From: Acidobacteriota bacterium | GTDB taxonomy: Bacteria; Acidobacteriota; Thermoanaerobaculia; UBA5066; Gp7-AA6 | Length of the DNA stretch: 47,101 nt | NCBI GenBank assembly: GCA_003222385.1 | Contig: QHVV01000011.1 | Location: 1 to 47,101 of the forward strand | Reading direction: 5' to 3' | Part shown: piece by piece, positions 33,123 through 41,154 of the stretch | How positions within the stretch are numbered: position 1 is the first letter of the stretch | How the letters are laid out: each line of letters starts with the position of its first letter | Notes under the pieces: generated by a model | The model's input: the letters and a program-made list of their open reading frames with translations, nothing else | What the model was told of the DNA's origin: nothing | Database searches by the model: none | Position numbers and translations under genes: made by a program

Positions 33123-33878
33123 TCAGAGAAGCCGCAAATCGTGGATCTGGCCGCGCGCGAGCGCGCGGACGTAGAGGTCCGCGAGACCGACCCCGACGAG
33201 GCTCAGCCAGGCGAACAAACCGTGCCGCTCGTTCAGCGCGCTCGCCCATCCCCAGAGGCGGTGGCGCGCGCGGCCCGAGGCCGAACAGGAGAAGCAGTCG
33301 ACCTGCCCTCCCGCGAGATGCCTCAAAGAATGACAGGAAAACGTGTAGAGCGTCAGAAGAACGACGTTGCCGGTCAGGACCAGCGACCCGAGTCCGACGC
33401 CGAAGCGGCCGTCGAAGCGGAACGAGCGGACCGCGTCGTACGCGAGGAACCCGAGAAAGACGATCGCGACGTAGAGGAAAAACCGGTGGACGTTCTGCAG
33501 GACGAACGGAAACGAGGTCTCCCCGCGGTAGCCGTGGCGGCCCTCGCCGACCGCGCAGGCCGGGGGATCCAGGAAGAACGCCCGGTAGTACGCCTTTCGG
33601 TAGTAGTAACAGGTCGCGCGGAATCCGAGCGGGCCGCCCAGGATCAGGAGCGCCGGAGAGAACGGCCACCAGCGGTGACCCCGGTCGATGAGCGGGGAAT
33701 AGAAGGGGGAGACGTACGGTCCCCACTCGAAATACCGCCCCTCGAACGCGCGCGCCGTAGCGTAGATCGCGAAGAGGCCGAGCAGCGCGACGACCGGCAG
33801 GATCTCGACCCACCACGCGTCGCGGCGCAGGGTCGCGCCGAAACGGCTCCGAGCGGGAACGCCGCGAGCTTCCGACAT
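33123..33878 (-). CDS. sdhC: Succinate dehydrogenase membrane anchor (Sdh1-type, large single subunit)
   Basis: 251 residues with five hydrophobic segments (VEILPVVALLGLFAIYATAR, WWPFSPALLILGGPLGF, FFLYVAIVFLGFLAYDAV, LVLTGNVVLLTLYTFSCHSL, and FAWLSLVGVGLADLYVRAL). Histidines near helix ends (QNVHRFFLY, CHSLRHL, NERHGLF) are candidate haem or quinone-site ligands. The size and single-gene anchor match the mycobacterial Sdh1-type membrane subunit rather than the small paired SdhC/SdhD. It is first in the operon sdhC-sdhA-sdhB-TPR and its promoter lies in the 70-bp gap to the metallophosphoesterase gene. A parallel frame on the same strand at 33109-33888 is a shadow. Confidence 0.88.
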   Translation of the reverse strand: MSEARGVPARSRFGATLRRDAWWVEILPVVALLGLFAIYATARAFEGRYFEWGPYVSPFYSPLIDRGHRWWPFSPALLILGGPLGFRATCYYYRKAYYRAFFLDPPACAVGEGRHGYRGETSFPFVLQNVHRFFLYVAIVFLGFLAYDAVRSFRFDGRFGVGLGSLVLTGNVVLLTLYTFSCHSLRHLAGGQVDCFSCSASGRARHRLWGWASALNERHGLFAWLSLVGVGLADLYVRALARGQIHDLRLL

Positions 33879-33948
33879 CGCCGGGCACCTCTCGACGAAA
33901 AAGCCGCGCGGATTCTATCCGAGGGATCCGGGATCTGGCCCCTCCGGA

Positions 33949-34791
33949 TCAGACCCCGTTCTGGACGCGCGTGTCCCTGGGCGAGGCGCGCTCCCACCCT
34001 TCGTTCGTCCGCTCGAACGCTTCGACCGCCGCCGGGAGGAACGCGCCCTCCCCGCGCTGCCAGATGCGCCGCTCGAGCGTGATGCGCGACGGCTCCAGGG
34101 ACAGGACGTTGAAGGAGTTCGGTTCTCCCCTTTCTCTCGTCGATGTCGCGGTCCCCGCCTGGACGACGAGCGCCGAGCGTCCCGGCAGCTTGTAGCGGAT
34201 CGCGGTGTGTCCGGTGTGGAACACGTGAAGATGACCGGAGAGGATGACGTCCGCGCCACACTCGACGAACATCTCCATGGCCATCCGCGCCCGCCCGACG
34301 AGGTCCGCATCCAGGCCTCCCTCCGGCAGGTCGAAGGGATGGTGCGTGACGATGAGGCGGAGGACGTTCTCCGGAAGCGCGCAGAGCCGATCGCGCGCCC
34401 GGGCGATCTGGCGCTCGTTGATGCGTCCCTTCTTGAACGTCAGGGAGCGCGCGGTGTTCAACCCGATGACCGCGATCTCGTCGTCCTGGTAGAAGGGCTC
34501 GAGATCTTCCGAGATGTACCGCTGGAAGGTCTCGAGAGGCCGCACGAAACGGAAGAGAACGTTGTAGAGAGGCACGTCGTGGTTTCCGGGCACGACGACC
34601 TGGGGCTTCGGGAGCCTCGCGAGGAAGTCGCGGGCCTCCCGGAACTCGACGCGACGCGCGCGCTGGGTCAGGTCGCCGGAAACCACGACGACGTCGGGAT
34701 GGATCGATTGCGCCGCCGAGGCCAGAGGGTCGAGCTTCGCGCGATCGACGCGGCCGAAGTGCAGGTCGGAAAGGTGCATCACGACCTTCAC
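33949..34791 (-). CDS. Metallophosphoesterase (calcineurin-like)
   Basis: 280 residues from GTG 34791, overlapping the lipid kinase stop (GTGA at 34788-34791). The family motifs are all there: MHLSDLHFGR (D-x-H), VVVSGDLTQRA (GD), VVPGNHDVPLYN (GNHD), LIVTHHPFDLPEGG (H) and ILSGHLHVFHTG (GHxH). These residues bind two metal ions. It probably hydrolyses a phospho-mono- or diester in the cytoplasm, such as a cyclic nucleotide or a lipid-linked pyrophosphate. Tight coupling to a diacylglycerol-kinase-like gene hints at phospholipid turnover, which is inference. Confidence 0.92.
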   Translation of the reverse strand: MKVVMHLSDLHFGRVDRAKLDPLASAAQSIHPDVVVVSGDLTQRARRVEFREARDFLARLPKPQVVVPGNHDVPLYNVLFRFVRPLETFQRYISEDLEPFYQDDEIAVIGLNTARSLTFKKGRINERQIARARDRLCALPENVLRLIVTHHPFDLPEGGLDADLVGRARMAMEMFVECGADVILSGHLHVFHTGHTAIRYKLPGRSALVVQAGTATSTRERGEPNSFNVLSLEPSRITLERRIWQRGEGAFLPAAVEAFERTNEGWERASPRDTRVQNGV

Positions 34792-35705
34792 GGCGCCTCT
34801 CCCTTCCTCTTTTCGCGGGGCACGACGACGCGCAGCGTCTTCGGCCGCACCCGGTAGCGCAGCGGGGTCTCCAGGGTCGAAATCTCTCCGTCGGTCGCGA
34901 CCCGCGCGCGCCCGGACCGCGTCTCGATCGTGAGCGCGGCCGTTCGCAGCGCCTCGAAACCCCGGGCAGGCCGCAGCTGCCCCAGAAAAGCGCGGATCGC
35001 CAGGAGCACGAGGCCGCCCGGCCGCGCGCCCGGAGCGAGGTAGAGAGAGAGCTCGCCCCGGTCGATCCGATCGCGGCTGCCGATGTCGAACCCCTCGATC
35101 TCGTACGCGTTGTTTCCGACGAAGACGAACGGGGTGCTTCGCCGGATCTCGCGCCCGTCGATCGAAAGGAGCACGTCGAGCGCCGCGTGGCGGTGGAGCG
35201 CGTGAACGGTCGCCCAGACGAACGCGGGCCACTTCCCCCATTTGAGCCGCACGCGCTGCTCGTCCCGGTGTTTCACGATCCGGGGATAAAGACCGAGGCT
35301 CGAGTTGTTCACGAAGACCCGGCCGTTGACCTCTCCGACGTCGACGCGGACGACGCGGCCTTCGACGACGGTCCGCGCCGCGGCCTCCGCATCCGTCGGG
35401 ATCTCCAGGTCCTTCGCGAAATGGTTGAGCGTTCCGAGAGGGATGACTCCGAGCGCCTTTTCACCCTCCAGGAGAACGGAAGCGACGGAACCGATCGTGC
35501 CGTCCCCTCCGGCGGCGACGACTACCTCGCTCGCTCCCGCCGCGGCGCGCCGGGCGAGAGCCACTACTTCCTCGCCGGTCGCCGCGAGCTGGACGTCCGC
35601 CTCCAGGCCGGCGGAGCGGAAGGCCTTCCGGATGCGGTCGTCGGTATCGCGATCTTCGGCGCTGCCGGAAGAACGATTGAGAATGACCGGTACGGGCGGG
35701 CGCAT
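34788..35705 (-). CDS. Diacylglycerol/lipid kinase (DAGK-catalytic family)
   Basis: 305 residues from ATG 35705, selected since the conserved VPVILNRSSGSAED starts right after. The catalytic domain has the nucleotide-binding VVVAAGGDGTIGSVASVLL and LGVIPLGTLNHFAKDLEIP, both standard for DgkB/YegS-type lipid kinases. The C-terminal beta sandwich has VNGRVFVNNSSLGLYPRIV, STPFVFVGNNAYEIEG, and DGEISTLETPLRYRVRPKTL. It phosphorylates a lipid such as diacylglycerol at the inner membrane, producing phosphatidic acid. It is divergent from the serine protease gene with 85 bp between starts. Confidence 0.92.
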   Translation of the reverse strand: MRPPVPVILNRSSGSAEDRDTDDRIRKAFRSAGLEADVQLAATGEEVVALARRAAAGASEVVVAAGGDGTIGSVASVLLEGEKALGVIPLGTLNHFAKDLEIPTDAEAAARTVVEGRVVRVDVGEVNGRVFVNNSSLGLYPRIVKHRDEQRVRLKWGKWPAFVWATVHALHRHAALDVLLSIDGREIRRSTPFVFVGNNAYEIEGFDIGSRDRIDRGELSLYLAPGARPGGLVLLAIRAFLGQLRPARGFEALRTAALTIETRSGRARVATDGEISTLETPLRYRVRPKTLRVVVPREKRKGEAP

Positions 35706-35790
35706 CGAGTTCGAAGTCCTTCGGAGAAAGAGTGCAAGAGTCTCGCCGGACCGTTGTATGCTCCGCGCCTCGTCAAAAAGGGGTCGAACA

Positions 35791-37602
35791 ATGACCGTAT
35801 CGCGCCGTCTCGGGACGGACCGCGTCTTCGCGCTGGCCGTCGTCTCCGGAATCCTGTGGTGCACGCATTCCGCCGCACTCGGTCTCGACCGGACGCCGTC
35901 CCGCGCGGCGGCGCCCCTGTCGGTCGACGGAGCGTTCTCCGATCTGCCGCGGACGCTGGCGGCCGCGCCGGCGCGCGCCTCCGACCTGGTCTTCGCGGCC
36001 GACCGGCTTTCTCCGGCCGATCGGCACGAGCTGCCGGCCCTCTCGTCGGACGAACGGCGCGGGCTCGGCCGATCCGAAAAAGGCCGGACGAAAGTCGGCC
36101 TCGTCCGCCGCCTCGAGTCCGCAGCGCGCCTCTCGACGCGGCTCCCCGCGATCGCGGCGGGAGGCCGGCTCTCGGTCGACGGGGGGCTGCTGGAGAGCGA
36201 CGCGGACGATTCCCTCACCTGGACGGCCGCGTTCGTTTCGCGAGGCGCCGCCGGGATCCGTCTCCAGATCGCGGACGCGGACCTCGCCGGAGGCCGGGCC
36301 TATCTGTACGCGCGTTCCGGCGAGGTGCAGGGGCCGTACACCTTCGACCATCCGATTCCGGCCGAGGGCTTCTGGACGAACACGGTCTTCTCGGACGAAG
36401 TCTTCCTGGAGGTCCGGCTTCCGCGCTCCGGCTCGCCGCGGTTGTCGGTCGCGGCGCTGGCGCACCTGGAAGGGACGCCCCTCACTCCGATGTCGACGAC
36501 CTGCTTCGTCGACGCGAGCTGTGTCCCGGCGGGAGAGTTCGCGGGCATCGATTCGGCTTCACGCGCCGTCGCGACGCTCCTCTTCGAGGAGGGAACCGGC
36601 TTCTACGCCTGCTCCGGCGGGCTCGTCGCGACCGCCGACCGATCCTTCGAGCCTTACCTCCTGACCGCGAACCATTGCTTCAGCAGCCAGAGCGCTGCGT
36701 CCACGCTGGAGGCGGTGTTCGACTACCGCAACCCGACGTGCGGCGGCGCGTATCCCAGTATCTCCAGCTTCCCGCGGACGCTCGGAGCGACCCTTCTCGC
36801 GACCGGCGCGACGAGCGATTTCACGCTCGTGCGCCTCGCGCAATCCCCTCCGCCCGGGAGCTTCTTCCTGGGGTGGAGCACCGAGGACTATTCGCGCCGC
36901 GGCGGGACCGCGATCTATCGACTGAGTTATCCCGCGCCGGCCGTCGGGATCTGGCCGCAGTACTACTCGCGCCACACCATCTCGGCCGTCCCGACGCCGG
37001 GCTCGTGCTCGGGCGCGCCGCAGGGCCACTTCATCTACTCCAAGGACTCTTATGGCGGAACCGCGGAGGGGAGCTCCGGGTCGCCCGTGCTTCTCGCCGA
37101 CGGCCGGATCGTCGGCCAGCTGCTCGGCTCCTGCGGGTCGAACACCGGGGACGACTGCGACGCGACGAGCAACTCGACCATCGACGGCGCGTTCGCGGTC
37201 AGCTATCCGCAGCTCGAGCGATGGTTGAACGCGTCGGGAACGTCGACGCCGCCCGCCTCCACGTGCGTGCCGAACGCGACGACCCTCTGCCTGAACGGAA
37301 ACCGCTTCCAGGCGCAGGTCTCGTGGCGCGTCGCCAGCCAGGGAACCGCGGGCAACGGCACGGCCATTTCGCTGTCCGGCGACACCGGCTACTTCTGGTT
37401 CTTTTCGAGCGGCAACGTCGAGCTGGTCGTGAAGGCCCTGGACGGCCGCGCGGTGAACGGATACTTCTGGATCTTCTACGGCGCGCTGTCGGACGTCGAG
37501 TACACGCTGACGGTCACCGACACGGCTACCGGCGCCGTGAAGACGTACTCCAATCCGCAGGGACGCCTGGCGAGCACCGCGGACACATCGGCGTTCCGCT
37601 AA
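35791..37602 (+). CDS. Secreted trypsin-like serine protease with a C-terminal accessory domain
   Basis: 603 residues from ATG 35791 with signal peptide RVFALAVVSGILWCTHSAALG. An N-terminal propeptide-like region of about 200 residues precedes the protease. The triad is visible: H295 in LLTANHCFSS, D343 in ATSDFTLVRLAQ, and S429 in AEGSSGSPVLLAD. It resembles the lysyl-endopeptidase/S1 group with paired cysteines around CFVDASCVPAG and GSCSGAPQGH. The last 110 residues form a separate module beginning CVPNATTLCLNGNRFQAQVS and continuing TGYFWFFSSGNVELVVKALD and GYFWIFYGALSDVEYTLTVT, a beta-rich accessory domain. It may be exported for nutrition. The protein ends 7 bp before the convergent selenoprotein gene. 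Confidence 0.9.
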   Translation: MTVSRRLGTDRVFALAVVSGILWCTHSAALGLDRTPSRAAAPLSVDGAFSDLPRTLAAAPARASDLVFAADRLSPADRHELPALSSDERRGLGRSEKGRTKVGLVRRLESAARLSTRLPAIAAGGRLSVDGGLLESDADDSLTWTAAFVSRGAAGIRLQIADADLAGGRAYLYARSGEVQGPYTFDHPIPAEGFWTNTVFSDEVFLEVRLPRSGSPRLSVAALAHLEGTPLTPMSTTCFVDASCVPAGEFAGIDSASRAVATLLFEEGTGFYACSGGLVATADRSFEPYLLTANHCFSSQSAASTLEAVFDYRNPTCGGAYPSISSFPRTLGATLLATGATSDFTLVRLAQSPPPGSFFLGWSTEDYSRRGGTAIYRLSYPAPAVGIWPQYYSRHTISAVPTPGSCSGAPQGHFIYSKDSYGGTAEGSSGSPVLLADGRIVGQLLGSCGSNTGDDCDATSNSTIDGAFAVSYPQLERWLNASGTSTPPASTCVPNATTLCLNGNRFQAQVSWRVASQGTAGNGTAISLSGDTGYFWFFSSGNVELVVKALDGRAVNGYFWIFYGALSDVEYTLTVTDTATGAVKTYSNPQGRLASTADTSAFR

Positions 37603-37609
37603 AAGAGGC

Positions 37610-38272
37610 TCAGCCCTTCGGCGGAAATCTCTTCGCGAGCCAGGCCTCGACCTCTTCGGGGTGGTACCCGAACGGCCCGGGCTTGCCTTTGAAGACGATC
37701 GTGCCCTTCTCGTCCACGATGTAGAAGCGCTCGGGCCAGCCGGCGTAGAGCTGGTTGGCCCGGTTGTCCATGCGGTCCACCGCGAGCGGCACGTCGTAGT
37801 GAAATCGCTTCGCGAAGTCGTTGGCGATCGCCACCCGCTGCGAGAGCGTGCGCGGCTGCGGATAACAGACGCTCTCCTTCTCGTTCGATTCCATCTGCCA
37901 CTCGTCCAGAGGATGCGCCTCCTTGATGTAGATGGTGAGGAACCGGGCGCGGTCGCCGTACTCCCGGTACATCTTCCCGACGCGCTCGACCGAGCGCCGG
38001 AACGGCGGTCAGGTGTAGCTGCCGAAGACGATGACGAGCGGCTTCTCGCCGATCGCGCTCGCGATCCGGACCGGAGTGCGGCCGTCCAGAGAAACGAGGG
38101 AGACGTCCGGCGCGGGGACTCCGACCCGGAGGTCCCCCTCGCGGCGCTGGTCGTACCGCAGCATTCCGAAGACGTTCCGCGGTCCGATGACCCAGAAGAG
38201 CGCGGTCACCGCGAGGACGACGACGATCGCGAGGCCGAGCAGCGTGCGGCGGACGACCTTCCTCACGTTCAC
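37610..38272 (-). CDS. Iodothyronine deiodinase-like selenoprotein (in-frame TGA read as Sec, U88)
   Basis: 220 residues if the TGA at 38009-38011 is read as selenocysteine (residue 88). GTG 38272 overlaps the M16 gene stop as GTGA. The N-terminus is a membrane anchor (RRTLLGLAIVVVLAVTALFW), then a thioredoxin-fold domain: PAPDVSLVSLDGRTP, KPLVIVFGSYT-U-PPFRRS, ARFLTIYIKEAHPLDEW, VDRMDNRANQLYAGWPERFY, FKGKPGPFGYHPEEVEAWLA. The GSxT-U-PPF site, the EAHPxDxW motif and the PER-YV/I segment are hallmarks of the deiodinase family, whose redox centre is Sec. Both sides of the TGA are in one frame and both match the family. A hairpin with a GGUC loop follows the TGA. Bacterial members are redox enzymes of unknown substrate; thyroid hormone is not implied. 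Confidence 0.9.
37982..38011 (-). promoter_or_regulatory. Bacterial SECIS-like hairpin after UGA
   Basis: Reading the minus strand from the TGA (38011-38009), GCGCTC, loop GGTC, GAGCGC form a perfect 6-bp stem (37997-37982). The loop lies at +18 to +21 after the UGA; an outer CCG/CGG pair extends it past a GU bulge. In E. coli fdhF the SelB-binding loop, also GGUC, is at +19 to +22. This geometry supports selenocysteine insertion. Confidence 0.75.
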
Positions 38273-39750
38273 TTCGACTTCTTCTCGACCCCGAAGAGAT
38301 CGTCCACGCTCCAAGTTTTGATCGGCCCCAGGTTCAACGCCTTCACCTCGGACTCGATTTTGCCCCGGTCCCCGACGACGACGACGGCGACCTTCCCGGG
38401 ATCCACGTACTCGCTCGCGACGCGCCGGACGTCGGCGGTCGTGACCGCCCCGATGCGGGAGACATACGTCTGGATCCAGTCGTTCGGCAATCGATAGACG
38501 AACTGCTCCGCCAGCCGGGACGCGATGTCACCGGTCGTTTCCAGCGACGCGGGAAAAGACAGCGCGACGTAGTTCTTCGCCTTCGCGACTTCGGCGTCCG
38601 TGATCGTCTTCCGGATCGCCTCGAGCTCCTTGAAAAATTCGGTCAGCGCCGGGGCGGTCTTGTCCGTCTGGACGGCCGCCGCGGCGACGAAGGGACCGGA
38701 CGACAGCCGGAAGTCGAACCTCGACCTCGCGCCGTACGCGTAGCCGTGCTGCTCGCGCAGGTTCTGCATCAGGCGGGATGTGAAAGAGCCGCCGAGGATC
38801 GTGTTCATGACGGTCAGCGCGAAATAGTCGGGCGTCGAGCGCGGCGGCCCGATCCGTCCGATCCGGATCTCGGACTGCGCGGCGCCCGGCCGGTCGACGA
38901 TCCAGACTTCGCGCCCCGGCACCTGCGGCGCCGCCGGGACTTCGGCCGCCGCTCCCGGGCCGGAGGCTTTCCAGCCGCCCAGGACCTTTTCGAGCTCTCC
39001 CCGGACCGAATCGGCGCCGACGTCTCCCACCACGACGATCGCGGCATCCTCCGGCCGGAACGTTCTCGCGTGGAAAGCGGTCAGATCGCTCCGCGAAAGC
39101 GCGCGCACGGAGCTCTCCGTCCCGACGGTCGCCGTTCCGTAGCGATGGCCGGGGCCGTAGAGAGCGCGCGCGAAAGCGACGGAGGCGATCGCCGCCGGCT
39201 CATCGCGCCACTGGAGAAGCTCGGTCAAACGGTCCTTCCGCACCCGTTCGATCTCGCTGGCGGGAAACGTCGGGCGCACGAGAACGTCGGCGAAGATCGG
39301 AAGGGCTTTGTCGAGCCGCTTGACCGGAACGTGGAGCGCGACGGCGGCGGAGTCCCAGCCCGCTTCCGCCGAGAGGTCCGCGCCGAGGAAGTCGGTCTCG
39401 TCGGAGATCTCGAGCGTCCCCCTCGATCCGGCGCCTTCGTCCAGCATGTCGGCGGTCAAGCTCGCCAGGCCCGGCTTCTCGAGCGGGTCGTTTCCCGCTC
39501 CCGCGCGGACGACCGCGTCGACCTGCACGACCGGCACTTCGTGACGCTCGACCACGAAGACCGGCAGGCCGTTCGAAAGGCGGAGCTCCAGGACGGGCGG
39601 GAGCTTCAAGGGCCGCACGGGCCCGAGAGCCGGAGGTTTCGAACGATCGGGTTTCGAGCGATCCGGCTTTCCGGGAGCCGCTTTCTGCCCGGACGCCGGC
39701 AGCGCGAAGACCAGGAGGGCCAGTGCGACCGCGGGGAGTCCCCGTCTCAC
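38269..39750 (-). CDS. M16 peptidase homologue, non-catalytic subunit type
   Basis: 493 residues from GTG 39750, overlapping the upstream M16 stop as GTGA. Signal peptide RRGLPAVALALLVFALPASG, then a Lys/Pro/Ser-rich linker (KPDRSKPDRSKPP). The two M16 lobes are recognisable: LRLSNGLPVFVVERHEVPVV, GLASLTADMLDEGAG, GDVGADSVRGELEKVLGGW, and the Arg/Tyr element SRLMQNLREQHGYAYGARSR. The zinc motif HxxEH is missing: the equivalent place reads SLTADMLDE. This matches the pattern of M16 pairs in which one partner is catalytic and the other binds substrate (mitochondrial MPP, many bacterial pairs). Periplasmic. It is coupled to both the catalytic M16 gene and the selenoprotein gene. Confidence 0.92.
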   Translation of the reverse strand: MRRGLPAVALALLVFALPASGQKAAPGKPDRSKPDRSKPPALGPVRPLKLPPVLELRLSNGLPVFVVERHEVPVVQVDAVVRAGAGNDPLEKPGLASLTADMLDEGAGSRGTLEISDETDFLGADLSAEAGWDSAAVALHVPVKRLDKALPIFADVLVRPTFPASEIERVRKDRLTELLQWRDEPAAIASVAFARALYGPGHRYGTATVGTESSVRALSRSDLTAFHARTFRPEDAAIVVVGDVGADSVRGELEKVLGGWKASGPGAAAEVPAAPQVPGREVWIVDRPGAAQSEIRIGRIGPPRSTPDYFALTVMNTILGGSFTSRLMQNLREQHGYAYGARSRFDFRLSSGPFVAAAAVQTDKTAPALTEFFKELEAIRKTITDAEVAKAKNYVALSFPASLETTGDIASRLAEQFVYRLPNDWIQTYVSRIGAVTTADVRRVASEYVDPGKVAVVVVGDRGKIESEVKALNLGPIKTWSVDDLFGVEKKSK

Positions 39751-41126
39751 GGCTTCTTCTCGGCCGCCAGCGCCTTCTTCCCCTGCGGCACGACCGAGAG
39801 GACGAGCCGCGCGTCGTCGCGCAGGTAGCGATTCGCGGCGGCCTGGACGTCTCGCGGGTCGAGCGACGTGTAGCGCGCGAGGTCCTCCGCGAAATAGTCG
39901 GGCCGGCCGGCGTAGAGCTCGTACGCGTTCAACTGATCGGCCACGCCGCCGAATCCGCCGACGCGCTCGAGCCCGTTGTAGAACGCGGATTCGATCTGGT
40001 TGACGGCGCGCTCGAGCTCCCGGGCCGCCGGAGGATCGCGTTTCACCTTCGCGAGTTCCTCGACCACGACTTTTTCGATCTCGGACAGACCATGGCCTTC
40101 CCGGGCCGTGACGATCAGCAGGAAGGTGGAGCCGAGCGGGCCGGAGTTCTGGCTCGCCGACACGTCCTGCGCGATCTGGAGGTCGTAGACGAGCCTCTTG
40201 TAGAGCCTCGAGTTCTTGCCGGACGCGAGCACGCGGGAGAGGACGGTCATCGCTTCGTCGCCCGGCGCGAAGGCGACCGGCGACAGCCACGCGAGATAGA
40301 GGCGCGGCAGCTGGACGTGGTCCTCGAGAGTCAGCCGCTTCTCGGAGGTCAGGACCGCGGGGGGCGCGGCGATCGGCGGCACGGCCGCCCCGCGCGGAAC
40401 GTCGGAGAACCACTTTTCGACGAGGCGCCGGGCCTCGCGCGGATCGATGTCGCCCGCGACCACGAGGCTCGTGTTGTTCGGCCCGTACCAGCTCTTGAAG
40501 AACTGAACCACGTCTTCGTAGCTCGCCGAGGTCAGGTCTTCCATCGAACCGATGACGGGCCAGTGGTACGGATGGCTGGGAGGGAAGAGCTCCTCGGGCA
40601 GCTTCAGGAACGCCATTCCATACGGGCGGTTCTCGTAAGACTGACGCCGCTCGTTCTTGACGACGTCGCGCTGGATGTTCACTTTCTCGGGGCTCATCGC
40701 GTCGAGCAGGTAACCCATCCGATCGGATTCGAGGAAGAGAGCCAACTCCAAGGCGTTGGAAGGGACCGTCTCCCAGTAGTTCGTGCGGTCGTTGTCGGTC
40801 GAGCCGTTGTTGTCGCCGCCCGCCGCCTCCAGCCAGTTGTCGAAGTTCCCTTCGGCGACGTGGCCGGAGCCTTCGAACATGATGTGCTCGAAGAGGTGCG
40901 CGAAACCGGTCCGGCCCGGCTTTTCCCGCGCCGAGCCGACGTGGTACCAGGCGCTGACCGCGACCATAGGGACCCGGTGGTCCTCGTGGAGAATCACGTC
41001 GAGCCCGTTCGGAAGCGTGAACTGCACGTAGGGAACGGCGAGCTTTTTCGTCTCCTGGGCGCCGGCCGGCGCAGAGGCGAGAAGAGCCGCCGCGATCAGG
41101 GGGAGGAGGCCGAGGCGAACTTTCAT
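39747..41126 (-). CDS. M16 zinc metallopeptidase, catalytic subunit type
   Basis: 459 residues. ATG 41126 is chosen since it begins a signal peptide, MKVRLGLLPLIAAALLASAP, then AGAQ; an earlier start at 41153 only adds a basic stretch. The inverted zinc motif HLFEH (H77, E80, H81) is intact in GRTGFAHLFEHIMFEGSG, with ELALFLESDRMG downstream supplying the third ligand region and NERRQSYENRPYG after it. The second lobe has SRLYKRLVYDLQIAQDVSAS. It likely degrades peptides in the periplasm together with the adjacent non-catalytic partner. The three-gene operon ends in the deiodinase-like selenoprotein. Its stop overlaps the next start as GTGA. Confidence 0.94.
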   Translation of the reverse strand: MKVRLGLLPLIAAALLASAPAGAQETKKLAVPYVQFTLPNGLDVILHEDHRVPMVAVSAWYHVGSAREKPGRTGFAHLFEHIMFEGSGHVAEGNFDNWLEAAGGDNNGSTDNDRTNYWETVPSNALELALFLESDRMGYLLDAMSPEKVNIQRDVVKNERRQSYENRPYGMAFLKLPEELFPPSHPYHWPVIGSMEDLTSASYEDVVQFFKSWYGPNNTSLVVAGDIDPREARRLVEKWFSDVPRGAAVPPIAAPPAVLTSEKRLTLEDHVQLPRLYLAWLSPVAFAPGDEAMTVLSRVLASGKNSRLYKRLVYDLQIAQDVSASQNSGPLGSTFLLIVTAREGHGLSEIEKVVVEELAKVKRDPPAARELERAVNQIESAFYNGLERVGGFGGVADQLNAYELYAGRPDYFAEDLARYTSLDPRDVQAAANRYLRDDARLVLSVVPQGKKALAAEKKP

Positions 41127-41154
41127 CCTGGGCGCAATTTCACGCCGACGCATT

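Noticed and set aside
31541-33691. 716-residue plus-strand open frame opposite sdhA and sdhC
   Set aside because: Antisense shadow of well-recognised sdh genes.
34788-36218. Longer 476-residue start for the lipid kinase
   Set aside because: The extra 171 residues are Arg/Ser-rich antisense of the serine protease gene; the family begins at ATG 35705.
37610-38314. Two separate small proteins (101 and 120 residues) or a nonsense-mutated pseudogene
   Set aside because: Both halves are in one frame, both match one family, and the TGA falls exactly on the known Sec position with a SECIS-like hairpin after it.
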